From positions 1-43,450 of the forward strand of contig JABBNZ010000029.1 in the NCBI GenBank assembly GCA_019352035.1: a DNA stretch of 43,450 nt, given 5' to 3'. Positions 1-7,786 of this stretch are shown piece after piece. Under the pieces are notes generated by a model. The model saw nothing but the letters and a program-made list of their open reading frames with translations. It did no database searches and had not been told where the DNA came from. Source of the stretch: Pseudomonadota bacterium (lineage in GTDB: Bacteria > Pseudomonadota > Gammaproteobacteria > Steroidobacterales > Steroidobacteraceae). The stretch's first letter is position 1. Each line of letters begins with the position of its first letter. Position numbers and translations under genes: made by a program.

Positions 1-1637
1 TGATGCGGCGTCAGCACGGTAATGCGCCGCGCGCCAAAGGCCTGCAATGCGGCGACCGTCGCGGTGGACCCCATCGACACGCCCACCCCCGCCGTATACG
101 CTCCATTTGAGCCCGAGGTCACGTCATGAAACGCGGGGTCCGACCCACTTCTACCGTAGGTGTATATCCAACTCGCTGGGAATCCCGTTGAGACGCCTGG
201 CATCGACTCGAGACGCGCCCACGAACCCACAAAAATTGGAGATGAAAGGCTTGTGCCTCCAACAGCCGTATAACTTCCATTATAGATGATGTACGCGCCA
301 GAATTCGGATCACCGGAAAACGCGACGTCCGGCACTCCTCGGTACGTACCCGGAACCGTATCATTTTGCCAACTTGGCTGAGCCTCATAGAGGCTGGGCC
401 CTCCACCGCTGTAACTCCAACCTGATTCACCACCGTAAATGGCCGTACCAGAAATTGTCGACAACGTCGTCCCACCGACCGCGATCACGTAAGGCGAGCT
501 CGCGGGGTAGTCATCCCCTAATTGGGTGCCATACGTTCCGTTCGCTCCGACTGTTCCGCAAGCGTATGCACCGTGATCACCGCTTGCAACCGAAAACGTC
601 TGTCCTTGGGCGACAGCCAATTGGAATATGGAATCATCTTGGGCCATACTGCCATCGTTCTTGGGAATCGTCTCGCACTCGCCAAGAGAAACATTGATTA
701 CCTTGGCGATGTCGTCGCTGACCGCTTTGTTGAAATCTTGCGTCAAATCTGCGTCGGTAAATCCAGGCATCGTATAGAACGTCATACCTGCAACGGTTCC
801 GCCCGCCATCGATTGAACCACCTGACTGTCTAGATCCCACTCCAATTGCCCTGACGTGTCGCCACTCGTTCCGCCCACATTCACGACCGTTGGATTGATG
901 GTGGGCAATTTCTGGTACGTCTCGAATGTATGCAGATCCGTAATCGTCGGCGACATGTCTCCTTCCGTAATAATGGCCACCTGGGTTTGCGTCGCGGGCA
1001 GCACCGCGGAGTCATATGGTATCTGAAACATGGGCGCCGTCATCTGGATGACTTGAAGCGTGACCACATGCGGACGATCAAGTGTCTGAAGTCCAAGCAC
1101 TGCCTGCACGATGTTGCTGAGGGACGCCGGCACCACCGCATTGTCCAAATTCACGACACCTTCATGACCAGCCCTTGTGTAGTAGGCCAGGCGCGTCTTA
1201 AACGCAGCAAGCACATCGGCAGCAGTTCCATTCGCTGACACCAAGACGCGGTTCGCGCTAACCCGGATTCCTGTGAATCCATTGCGCTCCAAATACGCAA
1301 CCACCAGCCCCGCTTCGGCCTGCGTCGGCAAATAGTTCTGCGCAACTTGTGCAGGACTCAACCATTGCGGTGAGCCGCTCAACCCATTATCGATCTGCGA
1401 GGACTGCGTCGAAATGTATTTTCCAAGGTTCGCGGAATTGCGGAGTTTTAAGCCAATGACAACGTGGATAGACTCCTGCGGACGAAGAAATCTCTTGAAA
1501 ACGGCAGCAGGGTTTTGGTATGCATGCGTGCTTGTAACTTGCCAGGATAGCGCCGCCTCAGCCGAGGTCCAAGAGAGTAAGGAGACGGCTGCCATGATGG
1601 AAACTCGCATGGCTCGACGCTGTCTAGGTAGAGACAT
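1..1637 (-). CDS. Secreted S53 (sedolisin/pro-kumamolisin) peptidase, 3' end missing
   Basis: A reading frame open from ATG 1637 to the left edge (at least 545 residues), so the stop codon lies outside. The N-terminus is a signal peptide: basic start, hydrophobic stretch, then a likely cut after A-E-A. Next comes a pro-kumamolisin activation domain, then a serine-carboxyl catalytic domain. Visible catalytic features are the E-W-D-L-D segment (Glu/Asp pair), the S-G-D oxyanion Asp (SGDHGAYACG), and the Ser motif G-G-T-S-L-S-S-P. Family members are self-processing acid endopeptidases acting outside the cell. AGAGG lies about 10 nt before the ATG and supports this start. The DNA is visibly less GC-rich than the rest of the window, which suggests transfer. 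The only nearby regulator is the AraC-type gene upstream. Confidence 0.9.
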   Translation of the reverse strand, partial: MSLPRQRRAMRVSIMAAVSLLSWTSAEAALSWQVTSTHAYQNPAAVFKRFLRPQESIHVVIGLKLRNSANLGKYISTQSSQIDNGLSGSPQWLSPAQVAQNYLPTQAEAGLVVAYLERNGFTGIRVSANRVLVSANGTAADVLAAFKTRLAYYTRAGHEGVVNLDNAVVPASLSNIVQAVLGLQTLDRPHVVTLQVIQMTAPMFQIPYDSAVLPATQTQVAIITEGDMSPTITDLHTFETYQKLPTINPTVVNVGGTSGDTSGQLEWDLDSQVVQSMAGGTVAGMTFYTMPGFTDADLTQDFNKAVSDDIAKVINVSLGECETIPKNDGSMAQDDSIFQLAVAQGQTFSVASGDHGAYACGTVGANGTYGTQLGDDYPASSPYVIAVGGTTLSTISGTAIYGGESGWSYSGGGPSLYEAQPSWQNDTVPGTYRGVPDVAFSGDPNSGAYIIYNGSYTAVGGTSLSSPIFVGSWARLESMPGVSTGFPASWIYTYGRSGSDPAFHDVTSGSNGAYTAGVGVSMGSTATVAALQAFGARRITVLTPH

Positions 1638-2023
1638 ATCAACGCCTCTTTTTAGAATATCACGTAATGTCGACGTCTGATTGCAAACCGCATCCCGCTT
1701 GGGAAACCGAGATTGTTCGTTGTCCTATCCCGTAGCTCGAATTGAGAGAGGGCGGACGCAGAGACGATATTCTCTGACACAATTGCTAACTTCGTTCCAC
1801 AGCACGTACGCCTCCCTGCCGCGCAATCTCGATCCATTGGGCAATCGTGCAGACATGGATGACGACCTGATCCGGAACCCGCTTCTCATTGTCGTATCCT
1901 CCCCGCTTGGTGGGTGGCTCCACGCGGGGAGAGGATAACAGGCGTTGAGGAAGGCGCATGCGGCAAAAGTTACGGGAATTGCGGCAAAAATTACGGTTTT
2001 TCGACCGAGGGCTCAAGAACGGC
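1638..2023. other. Intergenic stretch upstream of the peptidase gene
   Basis: About 386 bases with no convincing gene. It should contain the peptidase promoter. A weak candidate on the minus strand has TTGCAA near 1680 and an AT-rich -10 region near 1660, but the match is poor. A pair of direct repeats lies at 1959-1996 and is listed separately. Short open frames here lack the codon bias of the neighbours. Confidence 0.5.
1959..1996. repeat. Two 17-bp direct repeats spaced 21 bp, candidate AraC-type operator
   Basis: The sequence TGCGGCAAAAGTTACGG at 1959-1975 recurs at 1980-1996 with one change (G to A). The start-to-start spacing is exactly 21 bp, two helical turns, so both copies face the same side of the DNA. 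AraC-family proteins typically bind direct repeats spaced about 21 bp. The repeats lie between the AraC-type gene and the peptidase gene, about 320 bp before the peptidase start. Binding is inferred. Confidence 0.4.
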
Positions 2024-2449
2024 TCAATCGCCATTTCGACGTTGGATTTCCGCCGGTGTCTTTCCCGTGGCTCTCTTGACGGCGCGCTCGAGGGTACGCC
2101 GGTCCCTGTAACCGGCGAACTCCGCCACCTGTTCGATGGAGTACCGTCCGCTCTCGAGCGCTCGGACCGCAAAGGCGGTTCGGTGCTCGCGCGTCCATTG
2201 GACGAATCTGAGGCCGACGCGTAGGTGGAACGTAGCCGAGAAGTGGTGTGGCTCGAGACCGGCGATCCGGGCGGCTTCCTTCAGAGTAAGATGCCGCGTA
2301 CCGTGGGCACCGATCCATTGCTGTAGTATCCGCAGCCGATAGTGTGGTCTCAAGAGCTCGAATGTCGGAAAATCGGGCAGGGCGCGCTTGCGCTTCCGCC
2401 GGGTCGGTTCAGAAGAGCCATGCCGGGAATTGGAAGATCTCTGGTCCAT
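2024..2449 (-). CDS. AraC-family transcriptional regulator, DNA-binding domain only
   Basis: A 141-residue protein. After a basic, disordered-looking N-terminus of about 30 residues comes a two-helix-turn-helix AraC domain. The first HTH lies around LTLKEAARIAGLEPHHFSAT and the second around YSIEQVAEFAGYRDRRTLER, ending in the family-typical A-x-G-K-T-P-A-E-I-Q-R-R. There is no ligand-binding domain, so it may be a minimal regulator or the remnant of a longer one. The start ATG 2449 is preceded closely by an in-frame stop, so the frame cannot extend further. No good ribosome binding site is visible. It points at the peptidase gene, its likely target. Confidence 0.75.
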   Translation of the reverse strand: MDQRSSNSRHGSSEPTRRKRKRALPDFPTFELLRPHYRLRILQQWIGAHGTRHLTLKEAARIAGLEPHHFSATFHLRVGLRFVQWTREHRTAFAVRALESGRYSIEQVAEFAGYRDRRTLERAVKRATGKTPAEIQRRNGD

Positions 2450-3357
2450 CAGCGATCAACCCTATGCGGCGATGGTTCCCGACTATCGGACTCAGATTGC
2501 GCGCCGTCTCACGGGCGCTGTAGGCCGCCGGTACCAGACAGAGTGCGGTCCTCGGTGCCGCGCGCACCGTGATCGGTGTGCGGATGACTCAGGTGCCAAT
2601 TTTCCGCTCCCTGGAGATCGGATCACACCGCCGCGCCGCGATGCGCCCGCCGCTCCCCCCGCCCCGTTGCCTTCTTCCTGCCCCGATATTGGGGCTTTGG
2701 GCCAGCCTTGGCGCCCGCGTTCGCTCATGTCCACTGCCCGTTCCTCAGCATTGCCTGTTCGATGTTGTTATGGTCTCTGGTGCTTCGTTGCACCGTCGTC
2801 GAATCATGCACAGATTGTGTTGTGTGTCAAGGGAATATGCAAGGGAACCACCCGGCAACCCGGGAGTGCAAGAGGGGGGTCTGAGTGGCTGCGCGGCTCG
2901 ATGAGGGTCGAGCGCCCGGTCGAGGTCGGTCTATCGTTGACGTTTGGTATGCCGTGCGTGACGTCACCGATGATGGCCGCGAGTCGCTTGAGCGCATCCA
3001 ATGCGCGTGCTGATTCAGCGCTTCAACAGCCGACCGTAGCGCGCGCATTGACTCCCTGAGGCTCCGGAGACGGACCTACCGATATCGAGCCGCGCTTTTG
3101 CAGAAGGCCCCGGCCGACGGACCGGGTGACTGATCCTGGCCGTGCCTTGTTGGTCGGCTGCCGAATTCCGCGAGGACACCGCTGTGCTTGGCGTCACCGT
3201 TGTTGGCGGTCGCGCAGAACGAGAGGGAGTGGGGCGTCCGGCGCGGCAGGGGCGATCCCTGCCCGGAGCCGGTCGGTTCCCGGGCCGCCTGGTATCAGGC
3301 AGGGGTATCGCCGACGAGGGTCGATGATCACCCGGCCGGTGTCCCACCGGGATCAGA
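2450..3357. other. Non-coding or decayed stretch, no supported gene
   Basis: About 900 bases where every open frame lacks recognisable domains and consistent codon bias. Frames on both strands give Arg/Pro/Ser-rich translations typical of random high-GC DNA. One patch on the minus strand near 2930-3050 reads like helical protein only if two frames are joined (VEALNQHAHW, then ALKRLAAIIGDVT). It may be a remnant of a lost gene. Confidence 0.4.
2803..2830 (-). promoter_or_regulatory. Possible sigma-70 promoter facing the AraC-type gene
   Basis: On the minus strand TTGACA (2830-2825) is followed after 16 bp by CATGAT (2808-2803), a 4/6 match to TATAAT. It points toward the AraC gene but lies about 350 bp from its ATG, implying a long leader or a small unrecognised gene in between. 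The match is based on sequence only. Confidence 0.3.
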
Positions 3358-3632
3358 TCAGGGCCGATTGCGCTCAAGGTGGCTCTGGCGGGCTATCAGG
3401 TGGACCCTGCGCCGCAGGAAAGGGGGAGTCGGGGTCGTGCCCCTCGTCGGCCCACTTGGACATTTGGGGTTCTGTGTGAGCTTTATAGGCTCGGGCGGCG
3501 AGGCCGCCCGAGCCCGGGCAGCGGCCAGCACCGCCTGGTTCTCCGCGACGATTCTGGCGAGGTCGGCGGGGTCGCGGTAGATTTCGTACAGCGCGTGCGC
3601 GCCTCGATGGCCGCCCGTCCCGGGTCATCCAT
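3358..3632 (-). pseudogene. Small frameshifted gene remnant just downstream of the replication gene
   Basis: From ATG 3632 the frame reads MDDPGRAAIEART. The protein-like sequence then continues in another frame, with ALYEIYRDPADLARIVAENQ and an alanine-rich helix, to a TGA at 3358-3360. The switch falls in a GCGC-rich run near 3595. Joined, the product would be about 90 residues. It begins 38 bp after the rep stop codon on the same strand, as a co-transcribed partner would. I do not recognise the family. A 12-bp hairpin (3488-3514) lies inside it. A sequencing error in the GC run is a real alternative to a frameshift. Confidence 0.35.
3488..3514. repeat. Perfect 12-bp stem hairpin with GAG loop
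   Basis: GGCTCGGGCGGC (3488-3499), loop GAG (3500-3502), then GCCGCCCGAGCC (3503-3514). The stem is perfect and very GC-rich, with no T-run on either side, so it is not a classic intrinsic terminator. Such a hairpin near an HUH endonuclease gene may be an origin or end structure, or simply a transcript-stabilising element. Confidence 0.5.
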
Positions 3633-3655
3633 GCAGGTCTCGATCAGGGGAGATC

Positions 3656-3670
3656 GCCCCTCGGAGGGGC
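3656..3670. repeat. Small hairpin at the end of the rep gene
   Basis: GCCCCT-CGG-AGGGGC at 3656-3670 directly follows, and overlaps by one base, the rep stop codon on the minus strand. It has a 6-bp stem and 3-nt loop with no T-tract. It could help terminate or protect the rep transcript. Confidence 0.35.
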
Positions 3671-5403
3671 TATGGCTGGATCACAGGGCCATCCGGCGGG
3701 GCCTGGGCCGCCGGCATTTCGTGCGTCCGCGTCCTCTCACCGCCCGGTTTGGCGGTTACAGTTATACCTGAGACAGCCAAGGCGGCGGCGGGCGCCGCCG
3801 CGGAGCGCATCAGCACCCATTTGCGCAGGCGCGTGGCGGAACAGATTCCATGCCGTTCAAGCCATATGCCGACCGTGCGACGGCGGTGGACAACCAGGGT
3901 GGCGCGCTGCCCGTGCGCCGCAGCCCGCTGCTGGCGGGCTGGGTCCGGGTCGGGGTATTCACGCTCCTCGTCCGTTGCCCATATCCGCGCGCCGGTGCGC
4001 TCGGCCGCTTCGTGAAATTCCCGGAATTTACCGGCCCGCGCGTGCTGTGCGAGTGAGCGGAGCTCGGTGGGGGCATCGTCCGGCAACCGACGGCGGCACT
4101 CTCGCCACACGCCGAGCCGACCTTTGATGCCAAATAACTGCCAGCCGCGGATACCCCAGGTGGAGCGCCAGGCATCCACGCCAGTGAGATCGTCGCCGGT
4201 AATGTGCTGTCCGATCTTGCCGTCGCCGCAGGCGGCCGTCTTGGCCGAGTACGCCATGCAATACTTGACGGCGCCCTCGGCGGTTCGCGCACGTTCGATG
4301 CGCACAGCGGGACCGAGGTCGCCGAACACGGCGGTCAGGATGTCAGTGACCCGCTGCAGCTCGTCGTCGCGTATGAACTGTATCAGGTGCCAATGCACGC
4401 AGCCGTCGCTATGAGGCTCCACGAATCGGCCGCCGACGAAATCGATGCCCGCTTTTTTGGCGCGCGCCCGGGCGCGCGCCCAACGGCGGCGCAACTCACG
4501 CTGCCCAGCCACAGGCAAACTGCCGTCCCACTTCGCGCGGCCGAATTTCGGCGAGGGGTGCCAGGTCGCCGGCAATGTCAATGTGATGAAGTGTGGCCAA
4601 CGACCCTGCGCAACCTCGTAGTCAACCATGCCGCGCGTCACCACGTGAAGCTCGGCGCGGCGTTGTCGAGGCTGGCGCACCACCTTCGCCAGCGGGATGG
4701 CCTCGCCGGTCTCGGTATCGACCACCAGAGTCTCATCCACCAATCGCTGATGTTGCTCCAATTGGTCAGCACGGCGGAAGCGGGCCAAGTGCGAGGCATA
4801 GCGCGCCTGATGCCCACGACAGCCTACGTGACCGGCAAGCAGCGCAGAGGCTTCCTCCGCCTGACGTACGCAGCGGCGCATATTGCGTCTCTCGCCGCGT
4901 AGCGCGGCGGTAGGATCCAGCCGCATCAACGTCGTGGGCGCGATGCCGTATCTGGCCTTGTAGGAGGACGCCCACAGCGATCGGCCGGATCGCCACAGGG
5001 TGGCGATCCGATGCTTGCCTTCGTCGCGGATGTCACGTTCCGTCCAGCCCTTGTGCCGCCAGCTCCAAGCGGTGACTCCGCACTCCATGACGCGGGCGAG
5101 ACGGCGCAGCGATGCCCATCCCGCCTCGCGGGTCTCGGCGGGCTGCTCGCCCAGCCCAACGGGGATCTCGGCCGACCATTCCGTTTCTGCCCGCCACTGT
5201 CGCTCACTGACCGGTCCCTGACCCCGGTCATCCGGGGAGAGTGCGGCCTGTTCGTCCCACGCCGAATCTGAATCTGCTAGAGTACGATCGTCGTTGTAGC
5301 CAGCGCCGGTGGGACCACCTGCTACGACGCGCGCACTCGGAGGCCGGTTCGAGGTTGCTGCTTCACCCCAACCGGCCTTACTTTCTTGCGCCCACGGGCG
5401 CAA
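3670..5403 (-). CDS. P2 gpA-like HUH replication initiation endonuclease
   Basis: A 577-residue protein of the phage replication gene A family, which nicks one strand at an origin and starts rolling-circle replication. Visible motifs are F-I-T-L-T-L-P (about residue 295), the metal-binding H337-W338-H339 (HUH), and the paired catalytic tyrosines Y381-x3-Y385 (KYCMAYSAK). The family-typical segment STWGIRGWQLFGI followed by GVWRECRR comes after them. No phage structural gene, integrase or repressor is visible nearby. The longest frame starts at TTG 5403, inside a palindrome, and the first in-frame ATG is 5088, so the start is uncertain. An IS91-type Y2 transposase also has paired Tyr, but the flanking motifs fit gpA better. 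Confidence 0.82.
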   Translation of the reverse strand: MRPWAQESKAGWGEAATSNRPPSARVVAGGPTGAGYNDDRTLADSDSAWDEQAALSPDDRGQGPVSERQWRAETEWSAEIPVGLGEQPAETREAGWASLRRLARVMECGVTAWSWRHKGWTERDIRDEGKHRIATLWRSGRSLWASSYKARYGIAPTTLMRLDPTAALRGERRNMRRCVRQAEEASALLAGHVGCRGHQARYASHLARFRRADQLEQHQRLVDETLVVDTETGEAIPLAKVVRQPRQRRAELHVVTRGMVDYEVAQGRWPHFITLTLPATWHPSPKFGRAKWDGSLPVAGQRELRRRWARARARAKKAGIDFVGGRFVEPHSDGCVHWHLIQFIRDDELQRVTDILTAVFGDLGPAVRIERARTAEGAVKYCMAYSAKTAACGDGKIGQHITGDDLTGVDAWRSTWGIRGWQLFGIKGRLGVWRECRRRLPDDAPTELRSLAQHARAGKFREFHEAAERTGARIWATDEEREYPDPDPARQQRAAAHGQRATLVVHRRRTVGIWLERHGICSATRLRKWVLMRSAAAPAAALAVSGITVTAKPGGERTRTHEMPAAQAPPDGPVIQP

Positions 5404-5493
5404 GATGCCGCTCGCCTACGTGGCGAGCCGCATCATCAGCGACAATTCAGATTGCGCGGACACATACGGCCCTTCGCCGTGCATGCACGGCGA
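5289..5493. repeat. Cluster of five inverted repeats upstream of and inside the rep 5' end
   Basis: Five inverted repeats lie within 205 bp. (1) A long imperfect hairpin at 5292-5329 has outer arms CGTTGTAGC/GCTACGACG and an inner perfect GGTGG-GA-CCACC (5308-5319). (2) GGCCGGTT (5342-5349) pairs with AACCGGCC (5370-5377). (3) TTGCGCCC-AC-GGGCGCAA (5386-5403) has the possible TTG start at its end. (4) GCTCGCC-TACGT-GGCGAGC lies at 5410-5428. (5) A 20-bp perfect palindrome lies at 5474-5493, centred on TGCATGCA. This density suggests a replication origin or autoregulatory region for the HUH protein. The function is inferred. Confidence 0.6.
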
Positions 5494-6125
5494 TTAGACC
5501 GGTGAGAGTCCGCATTGCAGCAAGTCTTAACGGGCCGATGCGTTCGGCTTTTTCCGCCCTGCTGGGCTGCACTCCGGGGAGGTCTGGGACGCAATGCCCT
5601 TGGTTCAACCCGGATGAGATTTCCCTATCACGAACGGTGTTCGGATGCCTCGATTCGTCGGCGGCCACAACTCCACGTCACCAGACTCATAGAGTTGGAC
5701 ACGACTGCGTGCGATCCCCATCCTCCTGCGGTACCTCAGTCCCTATGAAAGGCTGCGCACACGACGCGCCGGCGGCTGCTTCACATCTCCGACGCGGCCC
5801 GGAGCATACCGGGCGTTGCGTAAACCGTAGCGTCGACGGCGGTGGCGTGTCAAGCATGCGGAATGGCCGATGCCGCGCTACGATGTCCGTCGTAATGCTC
5901 GCCGGTTCGATGGTTGGCCGGTGAGACGGGAAATTACGCACTGGCTACGCACTGCCGGGCGTCCAGCCTATGATTATCGTCATTTGTGGCGGTCACCCTC
6001 TCCGCCATTTCCAAAACCACCTTCGAGAAGGGTGAGGGCAGTGAGCCTGAGCTAGGCGGACTCGCCCCTGCTTTCCCGGTCACCGACATGGCCGGGGCCG
6101 GCTCGCGACGGCTTGTCTCGGCATG
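5494..6125. other. Gene-free stretch between the rep region and the MFS gene
   Basis: About 630 bases without a supported gene. Open frames on both strands lack domains and consistent codon bias. No tRNA gene or obvious attachment-site repeat was found by eye. A short repeat pair TCACCCT and AGGGTGA lies near 5993-6045. Confidence 0.45.
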
Positions 6126-7382
6126 CTACAGCGCTCCCTGGAGGAGCGGCCGCTTCTCCCGAGCCCGTACCTGGCGCGCGGAAAACCCCAGCACGAAGCA
6201 CGCCGCGACGCACCAGGCGGAGAGCCAAAGCATCTGCTGCGGAAGCGAGATGCCCCTGTCGATGAGCGCGCCGGAGACGCCGGGTCCAAGTGCGGTCGCG
6301 AGCACCATGGCCGCTACGATGATCGCGCGGATACCGCCGAGATTCGCGAGTCCGTATACCTCCGGCCACAGAGCGCCGAACAGCGTCGAGGTGAAACCGC
6401 TGCTGATGCCGAGCAGGAACATGAAGACGTACACACCCCAGACGGGAGTGATCAGGGCCACCGCCGCCGAGGCGACCGCAAGCGGGATCAGATAGAAAGG
6501 CAGGAGCCGCAGAGCGCCGATCCGGTCGATCAGATGCCCACAGGCCAGTCCGAACACCACGGTCGTCACCGACATCACGGGAAACGCGGCTGCGAAGGCC
6601 AACGGATCGTAACCGCGCAGCGCGATGAGATAGTCCTGATGGAAGAAGATGACGGTCGAGATGAATGGCGGCGCCAAAGTGCCGAGGAGCAGCAGATAGA
6701 GGATCGGATCCCGTAGCACCTGCGCGCGGGTCCAGTCGCGAGCGGTGCGCCGGTCGCGCACTTTCGCCTCGTGCGACCTGGGGACCCGCTCGACCCGCAG
6801 CAAGGCCACGATCGCGGGCAATCCGACCAGCACGAGGAGGGCGGCCGAGGCGATCCACGCCGTCCGCCAGCTTCCGCTCGCCCTGCCGATCAGTACGACC
6901 AGCACCGGCAGGGCGGCGAGGCCCACCTGCTGGCCGATCACGATCAGCGCCATGGCGCGCCCCCGATTGGCGACGAACCAGCGGCCGGTCTCGGTGTAGG
7001 CCGTCTCCGTCATCATGCCCTGGCCGAAGAGCCGCAGCAGGTAAAGCGCGAGACCCAGGACCGCGACGTTGGGCGCGACCGTGATCAGCACGCAAGCCAG
7101 CGCGAATGCCGGCATGGTGAAGCGGACCACCTTCCAGCCGGGCATCAGATCGAGCGTGCGTCCGAGCCACGGCAGGCTGATCGCGCTCGCCAGCGTCGCC
7201 AGCATGTAGAGGCCGCCGAATCCGCCGCTGGACAGGTCGAACCTGGCACGCAACTCCTCGCCGGACAGGCCGATGAAGAAGGTCTGGCCGAAGGAGGAGA
7301 ACATCGTGAGAAGAAAGGCGCCGGCCAGCCAGCGGGCATTGTCACGCAGGAACTGGAGTGTGTCGCGTCCGAAACCGGGCAT
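6126..7382 (-). CDS. MFS transporter
   Basis: A 418-residue integral membrane protein with about twelve hydrophobic segments, the length usual for the major facilitator superfamily. The loop after helix 2 reads [11 protein letters not shown], close to the family A motif. Alternating hydrophobic stretches run to the C-terminus, which ends in a basic tail. The substrate cannot be read from the sequence. The chosen start is ATG 7382, with AGGAAG about 6 nt upstream. The open frame extends further 5' but there lacks membrane segments and good codon use. A promoter with an overlapping palindrome sits 30-65 bp upstream, so expression is probably repressor-controlled. Confidence 0.82.
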   Translation of the reverse strand: MPGFGRDTLQFLRDNARWLAGAFLLTMFSSFGQTFFIGLSGEELRARFDLSSGGFGGLYMLATLASAISLPWLGRTLDLMPGWKVVRFTMPAFALACVLITVAPNVAVLGLALYLLRLFGQGMMTETAYTETGRWFVANRGRAMALIVIGQQVGLAALPVLVVLIGRASGSWRTAWIASAALLVLVGLPAIVALLRVERVPRSHEAKVRDRRTARDWTRAQVLRDPILYLLLLGTLAPPFISTVIFFHQDYLIALRGYDPLAFAAAFPVMSVTTVVFGLACGHLIDRIGALRLLPFYLIPLAVASAAVALITPVWGVYVFMFLLGISSGFTSTLFGALWPEVYGLANLGGIRAIIVAAMVLATALGPGVSGALIDRGISLPQQMLWLSAWCVAACFVLGFSARQVRAREKRPLLQGAL

Positions 7383-7415
7383 GGGCTTCCTGCGGGGTGG
7401 GCGTTTGCATCGGGA

Positions 7416-7445
7416 ATTATCGCATTCCCCGGGCGCGGGAATGCG
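7416..7445 (-). promoter_or_regulatory. MFS promoter -10 with overlapping 9-bp inverted repeat
   Basis: On the minus strand GATAAT (7421-7416) matches a -10 box (5/6). It is preceded by the inverted repeat CGCATTCCC (7421-7429) and GGGAATGCG (7437-7445), a perfect 9-bp stem with a 7-nt spacer. The palindrome would cover about -12 to -36, a typical repressor operator position. Transcription would start near 7409, about 27 nt before the ATG. No clear -35 is visible. No regulator gene is adjacent. Confidence 0.4.
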
Positions 7446-7500
7446 CAAACCTGAAATGGGCCGGTCACCCTGGATCGCCGGCGCCAGCCGGCGCAGCCCG

Positions 7501-7683
7501 TCACCGGTTGGCGATGAAGTCGTCCTCCGCGAAGGAAACCGCCGCGATGATGCCGGCGGCCGGTATGCCGTCGAGCTCGCGCATGAGCAGGCGGCTGATG
7601 TCGTTGATCGGCGCGCGCCGGGCTCGCGGAACACGTGCCACCGGAGCGAGCGGCGCAGCGCCGGCATGCAGCCGAAGCTCCAT
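7501..7683 (-). CDS. Possible small hypothetical protein
   Basis: A 60-residue frame from ATG 7683. Its last 40 codons have strong G/C third positions and translate to a plausible fold ([30 protein letters not shown]), while the first 20 look less convincing. The 5' part of another frame ([15 protein letters not shown]) also looks protein-like, so this could be a frameshifted remnant. I do not recognise the family. It lies in the gap between two divergent transporter units. Confidence 0.25.
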   Translation of the reverse strand: MELRLHAGAAPLAPVARVPRARRAPINDISRLLMRELDGIPAAGIIAAVSFAEDDFIANR

Positions 7684-7786
7684 CTGCAAGCCTCGAGCAG
7701 ATCGGGTTGCGACGGATGTAACCCTCCCAGGATGTTGCCGCCGGAATCGTTGCCGGGCGTGCGTGCGCGGGATCCGCGTAGCGGCT

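Noticed and set aside
2388-3059. A 223-codon plus-strand frame upstream of the AraC gene
   Set aside because: The translation has scattered Cys, Pro and Arg with no secondary-structure pattern and uneven codon bias, so it is unlikely to be a gene.
3670-5403. Calling the HUH protein an IS91-type transposase
   Set aside because: It shares paired tyrosines, but there is no N-terminal zinc-finger cluster, and the STWGIRGWQ and GVWRECRR segments fit phage gpA instead. No IS91-like ends were seen.
5570-5625. A tRNA-like GGTTCAACCC segment as an attachment site
   Set aside because: No acceptor or anticodon arm can be folded around it.
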